Positions 42,209 through 52,291 of a stretch of 64,000 bases of DNA are shown here, piece after piece; positions within the stretch are counted from its first letter, which is position 1, and every line of letters starts with the position of its first letter. Made by a program: the position numbers and the translations under genes. The stretch covers positions 19,783-83,782 of the forward strand of contig CAZSMC010000011.1 of NCBI GenBank assembly GCA_964607755.1, written 5' to 3'. The notes beneath the pieces are model-generated. The model ran no database searches and was not told the DNA's origin. It worked only from the letters and a program-made list of their open reading frames with translations. The stretch is from CAZSMC01 sp964607755. Lineage in GTDB: Bacteria; Zhuqueibacterota; Zhuqueibacteria; Residuimicrobiales; Krinioviventaceae.

Positions 42209-45200
42209 ATGTTCAAAAAAATATTTTTATACATCCTGGTCGTTCTTTCTGCTAACGCAATGCTATTTGGGGGCGAGCCAATTCGGGTTGTGGAAAAAAC
42301 ATCTACCCGGATTCGTTTTCAGGCACGATTTGAACAACCGCAGTTTCAAATCATTGAAAAAAACGGCTCATCTTTTACTCGCATTTCAAGCGGGAATTCT
42401 GCAAATGGTATTTCCATTCATGCCAAACTTTTGCATTTGAACAGCGACGGCGCACAGCTTAGCGTTCGCGATGTAAAAACAAACCGCATGCCAGGTCCGC
42501 CACCATTAACTGAAAATGACCGCGCACTGGCAGGTCAAAACCAGAGTGTTGCGCAAACCTTTATAAATCCTTTTCAACAAAGTGAACCAGTCAAATTGCG
42601 CTACCTCGGCCGCTTCCGGGGGGCTTATCTCTGGTCTTTGCAAATTTACCCATGCCTTTATGATGAATCATCCGGAGAATGGCTTGTTTACAAAGATATT
42701 CTTTTCGATATTTTAATCCCTCCACCGCTTGAAAAAGTGCAAATCTTTGAGAAGGACAAGGAATTTCTGCAGCGTCTCAGCGATATCTCAGTGACACAAA
42801 ATACACGCGCTCCAAAAACCCCATTAACCAAAATGTCCGCTTCAACTCATCCGCGCTGGAAATTATTCGTACAAAAAGACGGGTTATATCGCATTACCGG
42901 CTCGGATTTGCGTGAGGCTGGCGTTGACTTGCTGGATATTGATATCCGGAAAATACGGCTTACCTGCAACGGCCATCTGGTGCCGGTTTACGTACATGGC
43001 TGGCAGGATGGCCAATTCGACCGCGAGGATTATTTCGAATTCTGGGGAGAATATAATAGGCAAACCTTGCAGCACAAGGCGCCAGATTTGTACCGTGATC
43101 CGTTCACTGACACCAGCGTCTACTGGCTTTCCTGGGAGGAAAAAGGCCATTGGATGCCCAAAGAAAACGGCGGGGTCGCAGAGCTGGAGCCTGGTTCCTA
43201 CAAGCGCCCGTATTCTTTTCATCATACTGTTCACATGGAAAAAGATCTCTATTACGATCGGCTAAGTACCATCCCGGGTGATTCTTTGCGCGATCACTGG
43301 TTCTGGGATTCCGGACTGCAGACCGGTAAAAAGAAAACCTATGAATTCGACCTGGTTCATCCGGACGACCAATCCACCCTGAATACATACCTGAATGTCA
43401 TGCTGAGCGGACGCACGACAAAAAAGGATGCGGTGCATGATGTGTCTGTTTATCTCAATGACAGCTATGCCATGCAGCATCAATGGCTGGGCCAGGATTA
43501 TGCCGGATTGCGATCGCAGGATAGCCACCTGACCGGTGCTGACGTTCAGCACGGCTCCAATCAACTGACGATTACCAATAACATCTCGCCAGAAAAGTTT
43601 GATTTTGTTCTTATGAACTGGTTCGAAATTACTTATCCGCGACTTTACCGTGCTCACAATGGTCTGCTCAAATTCACTATTCCACCAAACGCTGATCCCG
43701 GATTGTTTCTTTTTAAAATCGACGGTTTTGCGAATCGTGATATTGACATCTATAAACTGGGCCATAGCAAAATTGCCGGCGGTTTCATTGAACAAATCAC
43801 AGATTTTGAAAATTATACGTCGTATCAAATCAGTTTTCAGGATCATGTTTATTCTGCCGGAACCGAGTATGTTGCTGTCGCGCAGCACGCCAAAATGAAA
43901 CCGCTGCTCATCGAACAAGAAGAGCCGGCGTACTTGCGAAATCCTCAAAATGCAGCGGACTATGTGATTGTTACGCATCAAAAATTTATTGATTCGCCTG
44001 ATTTGCAGCGACTCGCAGAACTGCGCCAGTCTCAGAACATGCAGGTTTTAACGGTCGATGTGCAAGATATTTATGACGAATTCAATTACGGCAGGCCAAG
44101 CTCTTATGCGGTCAAGGCGTTTTTAAGATATGCTTTTGAGAACTGGCAGAATCCCGGACTCGAGTATGTTCTTTTTGTCGGAGATGGCTGCTATGTGCGT
44201 CAATCCGCGGCAGGCGACACTCTGGATTTTGTGCCGGTGCACATGCGCCAGACCGTCGAGTTTGGATCAGCGGCTAGTGATTTTTGGTATACCTTACTGG
44301 ACGGCGAGGATAACGTTCCGGATGTTTTTCTGGGACGGTTGCCGGTGCGCGAAAAAAAGGAATTGAAATTAATTGTTGACAAAATTATCAATTACGAACA
44401 AGGTCACGTCACCGGGACCTGGCGAAACCGGCAATTGCTAATCGGCGGGAACGGTTCTGCATTTCGCAGTCAAGCAATGTCGCTGGCACACGGTTTATCG
44501 CCTGCTGTGGATACCCGGCTTCTTTTTACGCTCAAGGACGAAAGTGTTGATTACGATCCGTTTTTTGGCGGCACCGCTGATTTGCTGGATTATTTCGATC
44601 AGGGATGTGCCCTGATGTCCTTTCATGGTCACGGCGGCGGTGCCGTATGGGCGGACAACGGCCTGTTGCGCATGGACGATGTGTCCAGGATTTATGTGCA
44701 GGGAAAGTTGCCTGTTATACTCAGTTTTACCTGTTTTACCGGTGCTTTTGAATCGCCCAGCCGCGAGTCTCTGGCCGACGTCCTGCTGTTTTCAACAGAC
44801 GGCGCTGTGGCTGTGTTCGGCGCCAGCGGGGTGGGATGGATGTGGAATGATTATTATCTGGAAAAAGAAATTCTCAATTATCTGAACCGCAATCCTGAAC
44901 AAACGTTGGGTGAAATTCTTACTGCCGGGAAAATTTTGTACGCCGCCCGTTATCAGACAAAACAACGCGATTCCGAACTGCACCAATATCATTTGTTAGG
45001 TGATCCGGCTTTGCGGTTGAATCTGCCTGAAAAAACAGCTCCAGTTTCAGTAAAACAGACCGGGCAAAATGCCGGAGACACACTTTACGTGAGTGCTGAC
45101 ACCCCTTTCAAGCACGGTTCTGCCAGCTTTGCTCTGGTGGACAGTCAACGGGTAACTCACGTTATAAAAGAAGTCAGTGTAGCGAATGGAAAAGCTGAGA

Positions 45201-46960
45201 GCCATTTCGTATTAGATGCCGTTCGCCCTCGCGCCACAGGCTACATTCGGCTTTATGCATCGGACGAATTCACCGCAGACATTCATGGCTGGGCACCATT
45301 TTCAACACGCGATGTTGTTTTCGATTCGACATTTTCAAGGCATCACAATGACAGTTTATATGTTTTCGCAAAAATTCATCATCAAAAACCACTCAAAAAT
45401 GTGTGGGTAAAAATAATGGGCGATTCTATTCCCATGCGGATTAATAAAGACGGGTGGTACGAGACTATCAGGGGGCGCGGGATTATCTGGCGCGGCTTTA
45501 ACGCCGTCTATACTGTTCATGCCCGGACTGTTGAGGGCCACACTTTTAAAAGTAAAGAGCACGCATTTTTTATCAATTATGGTATTGATCCCGGTGTGCG
45601 AAACCGGCACGTTATGCTTGAGGGGGAATCGCACGTTTATCTTGCCGTAACAGTTGACAATTTTGGCGATCACGATGCCTTTAATGTGCCGGTGGTTTTT
45701 CAGGTGAAGGACAGTGCAAATGGTGAATGGCAGACCATAGGCAGTGATACCATCGATATCAAAGCGGCTGGTTCGCAGCGCGCACGGGTGACTTTTGCGC
45801 CGGGACTAGAACCGTTCCGCGCTCAGGCATGGATTGATCCGGCAGAAAAAACTGAGGATGCAGATAGGACAAATAACTCGGTGATCACAGGAATCACTCC
45901 GCATGTTTTTCAATTGAATAGCGGTTTTCAAGTAAACAGCTCACATCAAAACACACTCCGCTTTGAACATCTGGCGCTCGAATACGCCCCGGAAACGTTC
46001 TCTCAGCCTGCCGCGCTTTTTATTGAGCCGATGGACTCGGTAACGATTCTCGAGCAGCCAGATTTTGCGCCGGTTGCTCGTGCTCCGGCGTACAACTTGT
46101 GGACGAACGTCGAAACAAGTTTGCAGCAGCCGATGGATATTACTCTCGATGTGCCGGATGAATCGATCAGCGAGAACGATTCGTCAGGAGTGCAGCCAGC
46201 GATTTTCCGGTTTCATAAAAAAACACAAAAATGGATTCGCTGCCACACCCGTATTGAAAAAAATAAAATGATTGCGTCGCTCGCTGAAATCAGTCCGGTG
46301 GCTGTGTTGCATGCCACCGATACCAGAGCGCCGGATATCTCTCTTTCGATTGACGGGCAGCCTTTTGTGTTTGGCAAATACATCAGCTCAAAACCTCACA
46401 TCGCGCTGCGCATCCAGGATATTAATGGTATTGATGTGTCAGCGAGGAATTTTAATATTCATCTGGATGGCGAAAGCCTTGTTGATGCGGAAACAGCGGC
46501 CGATTCGGTAACAAATGGCAACCAGATGGTTTTCGATCTGCAGCCCAGTTTTGATGCGGGAATGCACCGCCTGTCTGTCATAGCCGCTGACTGCAATGGC
46601 AACGAGTCACCTTTGACGGAATATGATTTGAAAATTGCTGAACATTTCGAGCTGCGCATGCTAGGCAACTATCCCAATCCGTTTGTGGATGAAACGCGCT
46701 TTGCTTATATGGTGACTCAGCCGTGCCGGAAAATTGTCCTGAATATTTACACTGCTTCAGGCAGACTGATTCGCCACCTCGATGCGCGCGACAGCCGCGA
46801 AGACCCAGCGCCGTTGAGCGCGGATTATCACGAGCTGTTATGGGACGGCGCCGACGATGAAGGGTATCCTGTAGCAAACGGCGTTTATTTTTATCGATTA
46901 AAAGCCGAAACAGAAAGTAAAAAAAAGCAGGTTACCGGAAAGATAGCCAGGATTCAATAG
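42209..46960 (+). CDS. C25-family (gingipain-like) peptidase, PorU-type T9SS sortase candidate
   Basis: A 1583-residue secreted protein. Signal peptide 1-20, an N-terminal beta-rich region (to about 560), a C25 caspase-like domain (about 580-935) with His806/His808 (FHGHGGGAVW) and Cys842 (SFTCFTGAFE), Ig-like regions, and a C-terminal T9SS sorting domain (from YPNPFVDETRF). The architecture resembles PorU, the T9SS sortase that removes sorting domains and attaches cargo, and it is followed after one base by a PorV/PorQ-like gene, supporting that role. An alternative is a gingipain-like exoprotease cargo. No other T9SS core genes (PorK, L, M, N, Sov) are in the window. Confidence 0.83.
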   Translation: MFKKIFLYILVVLSANAMLFGGEPIRVVEKTSTRIRFQARFEQPQFQIIEKNGSSFTRISSGNSANGISIHAKLLHLNSDGAQLSVRDVKTNRMPGPPPLTENDRALAGQNQSVAQTFINPFQQSEPVKLRYLGRFRGAYLWSLQIYPCLYDESSGEWLVYKDILFDILIPPPLEKVQIFEKDKEFLQRLSDISVTQNTRAPKTPLTKMSASTHPRWKLFVQKDGLYRITGSDLREAGVDLLDIDIRKIRLTCNGHLVPVYVHGWQDGQFDREDYFEFWGEYNRQTLQHKAPDLYRDPFTDTSVYWLSWEEKGHWMPKENGGVAELEPGSYKRPYSFHHTVHMEKDLYYDRLSTIPGDSLRDHWFWDSGLQTGKKKTYEFDLVHPDDQSTLNTYLNVMLSGRTTKKDAVHDVSVYLNDSYAMQHQWLGQDYAGLRSQDSHLTGADVQHGSNQLTITNNISPEKFDFVLMNWFEITYPRLYRAHNGLLKFTIPPNADPGLFLFKIDGFANRDIDIYKLGHSKIAGGFIEQITDFENYTSYQISFQDHVYSAGTEYVAVAQHAKMKPLLIEQEEPAYLRNPQNAADYVIVTHQKFIDSPDLQRLAELRQSQNMQVLTVDVQDIYDEFNYGRPSSYAVKAFLRYAFENWQNPGLEYVLFVGDGCYVRQSAAGDTLDFVPVHMRQTVEFGSAASDFWYTLLDGEDNVPDVFLGRLPVREKKELKLIVDKIINYEQGHVTGTWRNRQLLIGGNGSAFRSQAMSLAHGLSPAVDTRLLFTLKDESVDYDPFFGGTADLLDYFDQGCALMSFHGHGGGAVWADNGLLRMDDVSRIYVQGKLPVILSFTCFTGAFESPSRESLADVLLFSTDGAVAVFGASGVGWMWNDYYLEKEILNYLNRNPEQTLGEILTAGKILYAARYQTKQRDSELHQYHLLGDPALRLNLPEKTAPVSVKQTGQNAGDTLYVSADTPFKHGSASFALVDSQRVTHVIKEVSVANGKAESHFVLDAVRPRATGYIRLYASDEFTADIHGWAPFSTRDVVFDSTFSRHHNDSLYVFAKIHHQKPLKNVWVKIMGDSIPMRINKDGWYETIRGRGIIWRGFNAVYTVHARTVEGHTFKSKEHAFFINYGIDPGVRNRHVMLEGESHVYLAVTVDNFGDHDAFNVPVVFQVKDSANGEWQTIGSDTIDIKAAGSQRARVTFAPGLEPFRAQAWIDPAEKTEDADRTNNSVITGITPHVFQLNSGFQVNSSHQNTLRFEHLALEYAPETFSQPAALFIEPMDSVTILEQPDFAPVARAPAYNLWTNVETSLQQPMDITLDVPDESISENDSSGVQPAIFRFHKKTQKWIRCHTRIEKNKMIASLAEISPVAVLHATDTRAPDISLSIDGQPFVFGKYISSKPHIALRIQDINGIDVSARNFNIHLDGESLVDAETAADSVTNGNQMVFDLQPSFDAGMHRLSVIAADCNGNESPLTEYDLKIAEHFELRMLGNYPNPFVDETRFAYMVTQPCRKIVLNIYTASGRLIRHLDARDSREDPAPLSADYHELLWDGADDEGYPVANGVYFYRLKAETESKKKQVTGKIARIQ

Positions 46961-46961
46961 A

Positions 46962-47969
46962 TTGAAATTATTTCACCGGACAATTTTTGTTGTTTTGTTC
47001 ACTTGGTCGTTTCTGCAGGCCGGCGGACGATATGCCGGTGCATCTCTGGAATTTGGCGCCGGTGCCCGGCCGCTTTCTCTGGGCGGAGCTGCGGCCGCTA
47101 TGCAAGGGCGCGGCGAGACGTTTTACTATAATCCGGCATCGCTGGCGTTGCTGGAGCGCTCGCACATTAACGCTATGTATGCGCCCACTTTTGGATCGCT
47201 TAAATCGCCTATGGCAACGTATAATTATGCCGGCGCAGCTTTTCCTCTGGAAACCAGAACCACCCTTGCTGTCAACTGGACGCGCTTTGCGGTTGATGAT
47301 ATTCCCGTTTATCCGGACTTGAAAGGCGAGTCTTTTGCCGACCGCAACAACAATCTGCAATTGCGTCCCGATGGCACTGCGCTTGGCTATCTGGAAGATG
47401 TCGAGGATGTTTATTATTTTACTTTTGCCAAAGACATTGGTTTTATTTTTCCGCTGGGATGGTGGTACGGTGATGTGAATATTAGCATACCGTTTGGTAT
47501 GAATTTCAAAATGATCCGGCAAAAGCTGGGCGAGCACACAGCAACCGGCATGGGCGTGGACGTTGGCGGAATGATGAAATTTAGTCTGGCTGAGCTTTTT
47601 CGCTACCGGTTGCTTGGCGACCTGACGATGGGCCTGTCAGTGAGCGATATTAGCACCACGGCCATTGTGTGGGATACAGAGCACAAAGACAATATTCACA
47701 GTGCGATTTCCGCCGGAATGGCTTATTATCACGTCTTTCCGTCAAACGCGAAATTGAACTTGTTTTACACTTTTTATCGGAAATACCGGAAACAGCAGCT
47801 TTATGGCTGCGAATTCATCTGGAAAGACATTGCCTTGCGTATCGGCAAAAACCGCGACGGATTGACTGCCGGCGCCGGCATAGGCTGGTGGCGGTTCTAT
47901 TTTGATTATGCGTTTGTAGCGAATTCGTTCCAGGACGTTCACCGGCTGAGCTGCTCATTTTCTTTTTAA
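46962..47969 (+). CDS. PorV/PorQ-family outer-membrane barrel protein
   Basis: A 335-residue FadL-like outer-membrane protein of the PorV/PorQ group. Signal peptide to about 20, then AGASLEFGAGARPLSLGGAAAAMQGRG, the family hallmark, and FYYNPASLALL; the last strand ends in Phe (SCSFSF) as expected for a BAM substrate. PorV shuttles T9SS cargo from the translocon to PorU. The start is TTG at 46962, one base after the previous stop, so translation is probably coupled. Confidence 0.85.
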   Translation: MKLFHRTIFVVLFTWSFLQAGGRYAGASLEFGAGARPLSLGGAAAAMQGRGETFYYNPASLALLERSHINAMYAPTFGSLKSPMATYNYAGAAFPLETRTTLAVNWTRFAVDDIPVYPDLKGESFADRNNNLQLRPDGTALGYLEDVEDVYYFTFAKDIGFIFPLGWWYGDVNISIPFGMNFKMIRQKLGEHTATGMGVDVGGMMKFSLAELFRYRLLGDLTMGLSVSDISTTAIVWDTEHKDNIHSAISAGMAYYHVFPSNAKLNLFYTFYRKYRKQQLYGCEFIWKDIALRIGKNRDGLTAGAGIGWWRFYFDYAFVANSFQDVHRLSCSFSF

Positions 47970-48024
47970 ACTAAAAGTTGTGAATTATCGTTTTATTTTG
48001 AAAAAATGTTTACAGGAGAAAAAC

Positions 48025-48897
48025 ATGATGAAACGAAGAATTGTAATGTTCGTGTTGCTCATGATGTGTTCGTTAGTTTTTGCTGAATCGCAGGATGAGA
48101 TTTATCTCATCGTCCGCGCAGATGATATCGGCTCTTCCCATGCTGCCAACGTTGCCTGCATTCGCTCGTATCAAGACGGCATTGCCCGTTCGGTTGAAGT
48201 CATGGTTCCGTGCTCCTGGTTTTTAGAAGCCGCTGACATGCTGCGCCAAAATCCGGGATACGACGTTGGCGTTCATTTGACGCTCACTAGCGAATGGTCG
48301 AATGTGAAATGGAGACCCCTCACCTGCGCGCCGTCGCTGGTCGATTCGAACGGCTATTTTTTTCCGCGACAAAAAGATTGGACCAATGAAAACGCTACGG
48401 ATGCGTTCTGGAATGCCGGGCCGGATTTGCAGCAAGTGGAAAACGAACTGCGGGCGCAGATCGAGATGGCAATAGAGCACATTCCACAAGTATCGCATGT
48501 ATCCGCGCACATGGGCGTTAGGGGGGTGGACCCCGAGATGCAAAAGTTAGTCGACCGCGTGGTGAATGAATATGGTCTGGACATTGATCTTCGAAAGCTG
48601 GATTTCAACTATGCAAACTGGAATGCCGAGAGTCAGGATGATTCGACAACCCGGGAACAAAAACTTGTTCAGATGCTAAAGAAATTAAAACCGGGTCGCT
48701 ATTTGCTGGTCGAGCATCCCGGCCTGGACACGCCGGAAATGCAAGCACATGGCCATCCCGGGTATGAACACGTTGCTGAACACCGCTCAGCAGTAACATT
48801 TGCATTCACAAGCAAAAAGGTCAAGCAGGTGATTAAAGAACGGAATATCAAGCTCATCAGTTATAAAGAGGCGCAGGAGTTGTTTGGGGGGAAATGA
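48025..48897 (+). CDS. Secreted ChbG/YdjC-family carbohydrate deacetylase
   Basis: A 290-residue member of the YdjC/ChbG deacetylase family, which removes acetyl groups from chitin-type oligosaccharides in characterised members. Metal and catalytic positions are seen in VRADDIGSSHA (Asp), VGVHLTLTSEW (His) and HVSAHMGV (His). A signal peptide (to about 20) makes it an exported form, unlike cytoplasmic ChbG. AGGAG precedes the ATG by six bases. It lies just downstream of the PorU/PorV pair with 55 bases between. Confidence 0.87.
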   Translation: MMKRRIVMFVLLMMCSLVFAESQDEIYLIVRADDIGSSHAANVACIRSYQDGIARSVEVMVPCSWFLEAADMLRQNPGYDVGVHLTLTSEWSNVKWRPLTCAPSLVDSNGYFFPRQKDWTNENATDAFWNAGPDLQQVENELRAQIEMAIEHIPQVSHVSAHMGVRGVDPEMQKLVDRVVNEYGLDIDLRKLDFNYANWNAESQDDSTTREQKLVQMLKKLKPGRYLLVEHPGLDTPEMQAHGHPGYEHVAEHRSAVTFAFTSKKVKQVIKERNIKLISYKEAQELFGGK

Positions 48898-49164
48898 ATC
48901 GTTTTATCGAAAAATAATGATAGGCTAATGCAATGAGCTTGTTTATAAATATACGAATGGACAGGATGAGTCTTCACCTATCCTAAAGATTCAGATGTGT
49001 TCGACTTGACAATTGCGGGAAATAGAATTGTAAATTGATGAATATAAAATATCAATATTATGTAAATAAAGATTGAGTTAAATTATTTTGCTCCACATCA
49101 TTTTGCCAGGATAAATAGTGATCCTTGATCCTTGATCCTTGATAATTATTCATTGAACACAAGT

Positions 49165-49548
49165 CTATTTAAAAAACGCAAATAGCAAGCCCATAATCAC
49201 CGCAATCTGTCCCACCCAAAAAATGAACATCCATTTGATGAGATCGGCGCGGGTCTTGCTGTTTTCTGCAGTAATACGTTCATTGACCTTGCTAATTTCA
49301 TCCGTTAGGCGCTCATTGACTTTGGAAATCTCAACCGTGATTCGATTATCCAGTCTCTGTTCTAGATTGGCAATACTCACATTCACTTTACCAAGTTCTT
49401 CTGCTAGTCGCCGCTCAAATTTTTCCTCGATAAATTCCAACATCTCGTGTTTCCGTTGATCAAGTTTTTGATCCACAAAACGAACCAGGCTGTCCGAGGC
49501 TTCTTCACCTAATACATCGCGTAATGGTTTTTCTATGGTCTCTGGCAT
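49165..49548 (-). CDS. Coiled-coil protein with C-terminal membrane anchor
   Basis: A 127-residue protein: helical N-terminus (LRDVLGEEASDSLVRFVDQK), a long coiled coil with repeated units (RITVEISKVNERLTDEISKVNERITAENSK) and one C-terminal transmembrane helix (about 105-125). The layout resembles DUF1640/CCDC90-type proteins found in many bacteria with unknown function. GGAGG precedes the ATG. A short GATCCTT micro-repeat (49120-49144) sits just beyond its stop codon. Confidence 0.7.
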   Translation of the reverse strand: MPETIEKPLRDVLGEEASDSLVRFVDQKLDQRKHEMLEFIEEKFERRLAEELGKVNVSIANLEQRLDNRITVEISKVNERLTDEISKVNERITAENSKTRADLIKWMFIFWVGQIAVIMGLLFAFFK

Positions 49549-49655
49549 TTTTGATCCTCCCTACAATTTTGTCTGCTAATTTAACGAAAAATAAAATAAA
49601 TGCAAGAAAAATGTCATCAGCGCTTATAGCAACGAAAATCCTAAAAATCTATTTA

Positions 49656-49883
49656 CTACCGGACACTTTTTAAATTAGCCTCTAACATTTCACCCCTACG
49701 GGGTGTGAATTGATTGGGCAATCAATTTCTATAAATATTTAGCCGCTACGCGACTAATTTAAATTCACTTCTGCATATTGAATCCCGCTAGGGATTCCAT
49801 ATTTATAGAAACGAACAAAAAAAACAGTTTTTCACCCCGTAGGGGTGATATATTTTTAGTCAATTCATAAAAGTGTCCGGTAG
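49656..49883. repeat. Repeat family 1, full copy with terminal inverted repeats (MITE-like)
   Basis: A 228-base element bounded by perfect 15-base inverted repeats CTACCGGACACTTTT / AAAAGTGTCCGGTAG. It contains several internal palindromes: CACCCCTACGGGGTG near each end, a GAATCCCGCTAGGGATTC type and a GCCGCTACGCGAC type, joined by ATTTATAGAA blocks. A truncated second copy is at 5726-5881. It carries no coding capacity, so it would depend on a transposase elsewhere. The rest of the gap 49549-50004 holds no gene. Confidence 0.8.
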
Positions 49884-49960
49884 AAAAAAAATCTATCATG
49901 ATTGCCAGGCCGCAGCCCGGTTCTTTTTTCGTTTTAGGTTTCAGAGCGTCCGAACAGTAC

Positions 49961-49986
49961 GTAGGAGCGGTCTCGACCGCTCCTAC
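49961..49986. repeat. Perfect 12-bp palindrome next to cysK
   Basis: GTAGGAGCGGTC-TC-GACCGCTCCTAC lies 19 bases beyond the cysK stop codon. There is no T tract, so it looks like an extragenic palindromic repeat rather than a standard terminator, although a stem this stable could still block transcript decay. Confidence 0.6.
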
Positions 49987-50004
49987 CTCTGACGGAACGA
50001 GAAA

Positions 50005-50973
50005 TTACATCCCTGTTTCCGCATCAAACAAATCTTCAAACAACACCGTAGATAGATACCGCTCGCCGGCATCCGGTAGAATAACGACAATAGTTTTATC
50101 TTTATACTCTGCTTTTTTGCCAAGCCGTTCTGCCACTGCTGCAGCCGCGCCTGAAGATATTCCTGAGAGCAAGCCTTCTTCCCGGGCAAGTCGCCGGGCG
50201 TATTCGATGGCTTGGTCGTTGGTTACATGTTCAACGCTGTCAACAACAGATAAATCGAGATTGTCCGGGATAAATCCGGCGCCGATGCCCTGAATTTTGT
50301 GCGGGCCCGGTTCCAGCGGCTTTTTAGTCAGCGTTTGTGAAATAACCGGACTGTGAACCGGTTCAACGGCTATAGACTGGATTGTTTTCTTTGATTTCAG
50401 AAAACGTGACGCGCCTGTAATGGTGCCGCCGGTACCAACGCCAGCTACAAGCACATCGACTTTGCCGTCCGTGTCCTGCCAGATTTCCGGCCCGGTCGTT
50501 TTCTCATGAATGCCCGGATTTGCCGGATTGGCAAATTGATTCAAAAAAATATACTTTTCCGGATCACTGTCCAGGATTTCATTGGCTTTGGCTATAGCGC
50601 CTTTCATGCCTTTGTCCGATGGCGTGAGAATCAGTTCAGCGCCGAACACTTTCATCACTTTGCGCCGCTCGATGCTCGCGCCTTCCGGCATAGTGAGAAC
50701 CACCTTGTAACCGCGCGCGGCTGCGGCAAAAGACAGGGCAATGCCTGTGTTGCCGCTGGTCGGCTCGACAATGGTTTTACCGGGTTTTAACACACCGCGC
50801 TTTTCAGCGTCCCAGACCATGCCACTGCCGATCCGGCATTTGACTGAATACGCCGGATTGCGGCCCTCGACTTTGCCTAAAAGCGTTGCACCGCTGTCAT
50901 CGCCGATGCGGTTCAGTTTGATTAGCGGTGTCTGTCCGATTGCGAATGTATTGTCTTGAAATATGTGTGCCAT
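50005..50973 (-). CDS. cysK: Cysteine synthase A (O-acetylserine sulfhydrylase)
   Basis: A 322-residue PLP enzyme making cysteine from O-acetylserine and sulfide. The PLP Lys45 is in NPAYSVKCRIG, the substrate loop is TSGNTGIAL and the phosphate loop is GVGTGGTITG. Length and motifs match CysK rather than CysM or cystathionine beta-synthase. It is the last gene of an rrf2-metY-cysK operon, 19 bases after metY. Confidence 0.93.
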   Translation of the reverse strand: MAHIFQDNTFAIGQTPLIKLNRIGDDSGATLLGKVEGRNPAYSVKCRIGSGMVWDAEKRGVLKPGKTIVEPTSGNTGIALSFAAAARGYKVVLTMPEGASIERRKVMKVFGAELILTPSDKGMKGAIAKANEILDSDPEKYIFLNQFANPANPGIHEKTTGPEIWQDTDGKVDVLVAGVGTGGTITGASRFLKSKKTIQSIAVEPVHSPVISQTLTKKPLEPGPHKIQGIGAGFIPDNLDLSVVDSVEHVTNDQAIEYARRLAREEGLLSGISSGAAAAVAERLGKKAEYKDKTIVVILPDAGERYLSTVLFEDLFDAETGM

Positions 50974-50992
50974 TTTTTAACCTCTGTTTTAT

Positions 50993-52276
50993 TCAAATTT
51001 TCTCCAAAGCTTGTTCAATATCCGACACAATGTCATCGATATGTTCAATGCCAATGGAAAGCCGGACCAACTCGGGGGATAATCCGGCTGCTTTTTGCTG
51101 TTCCTCACTCATTTGCGAATGGGTCGTACTGGCCGGGTGAATGGCAAGACTTTTGGCATCACCCACATTAGCCAAATGCGAAAAGAGTTGTAATTGCTCG
51201 ATAAATAACCGTCCGGCTTCGAGCCCGCCTTTGACACCAAACACGATCATACCGCCGTATCCTTGTTTCAAGTATTTTTTTGCCAGAGAATGGGATGGAT
51301 CACTTTTGAGTCCGGGATAACGCACCCATTGCACTTTTTTATGTTTTTCCAGGTATTTGGCAACATGCAGGGCGTTTTCTGAATGGCGTTGCATGCGCAA
51401 CGCTAAGGTTTCGATACCTTGCAGGAACATCCAGGCGTTATCTGGCGAAATGCAGGCGCCCAAATTGCGCAGCGGTACCAGTCGCATGCGCAGGGCAAAT
51501 GCCACCGGATTCAGGTCGCCGAGATCGTGTGCATAGCGGATGTTATGATAACTCGGGTCAGGTTCATTATAAAGCGGAAATTTATCGTCTGTCCAGTCAA
51601 AATTGCCGGCATCAACAACAATACCGCCAATGCCAGTGCCATGCCCGCCCATCCATTTGGTGAGTGAATGGATAACGATGTTGGCGCCGTGTTCGATTGG
51701 CCGCAGCAGGTAGGGCGTGGTGAACGTGGAATCGACGACCAGCGGCAGATGATGCCGTTTGGCAATATCTGCAACAGCTTTAATGTCCGTCACACCAAGC
51801 GTGGGATTGCCGATCGTTTCAATATAAATGAGCTTTGTTTTTTCTGTGATAGCGTTTTCGAAATTCTGCGGGTCTGTGGGATCGACAAAATTCGCTTTGA
51901 TATTAAATTGCGGCAGAATGTCATGAAACATGGTATAAGTGCCGCCATACAGATTGTTTGCTGTCACAAACTCGTCACCGGCAGAGCAGATGTTGATAAT
52001 CGAATATTGAATGGCAGCCGTGCCCGACGCCACCGCCAGGGCAGCAGCTCCGCCTTCCATCTCGGCAACCCGATTTTCCAGGACAGCCTGAGTCGGATTG
52101 CCCAGACGCGTGTAGATGTTGCCTAACTCTTTCAGACCAAAAAGATCGGCCGCGTGTTGAGTGCTCTTGAAGAGATACGAACTGGTGCGATAAACTGGTA
52201 CGGCTCTGGACAGGGTATCCTGATCCGGTGTATGACCGGCGTGCAGAGCCAACGTTTCAAGTCTTTTTTTACTCAT
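50993..52276 (-). CDS. metY: O-acetylhomoserine sulfhydrylase
   Basis: A 427-residue PLP enzyme of the Cys/Met metabolism family, making homocysteine from O-acetylhomoserine and sulfide. The PLP Lys lies in VIHSLTKWMGGHG and the YTRLGNPTQAVLE block is typical of MetY (longer than MetB/MetC). AAAGGA precedes the ATG. Lies 15 bases downstream of the rrf2 gene, so the same promoter and regulator are expected to control it. Confidence 0.92.
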   Translation of the reverse strand: MSKKRLETLALHAGHTPDQDTLSRAVPVYRTSSYLFKSTQHAADLFGLKELGNIYTRLGNPTQAVLENRVAEMEGGAAALAVASGTAAIQYSIINICSAGDEFVTANNLYGGTYTMFHDILPQFNIKANFVDPTDPQNFENAITEKTKLIYIETIGNPTLGVTDIKAVADIAKRHHLPLVVDSTFTTPYLLRPIEHGANIVIHSLTKWMGGHGTGIGGIVVDAGNFDWTDDKFPLYNEPDPSYHNIRYAHDLGDLNPVAFALRMRLVPLRNLGACISPDNAWMFLQGIETLALRMQRHSENALHVAKYLEKHKKVQWVRYPGLKSDPSHSLAKKYLKQGYGGMIVFGVKGGLEAGRLFIEQLQLFSHLANVGDAKSLAIHPASTTHSQMSEEQQKAAGLSPELVRLSIGIEHIDDIVSDIEQALEKI

Positions 52277-52291
52277 AATATGTCCTTTCGT

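Noticed and set aside
49120..49144. GATCCTT micro-repeat (about 3.5 units)
   Set aside because: Short simple repeat beyond a stop codon; no sign of function and too small to list as a feature.
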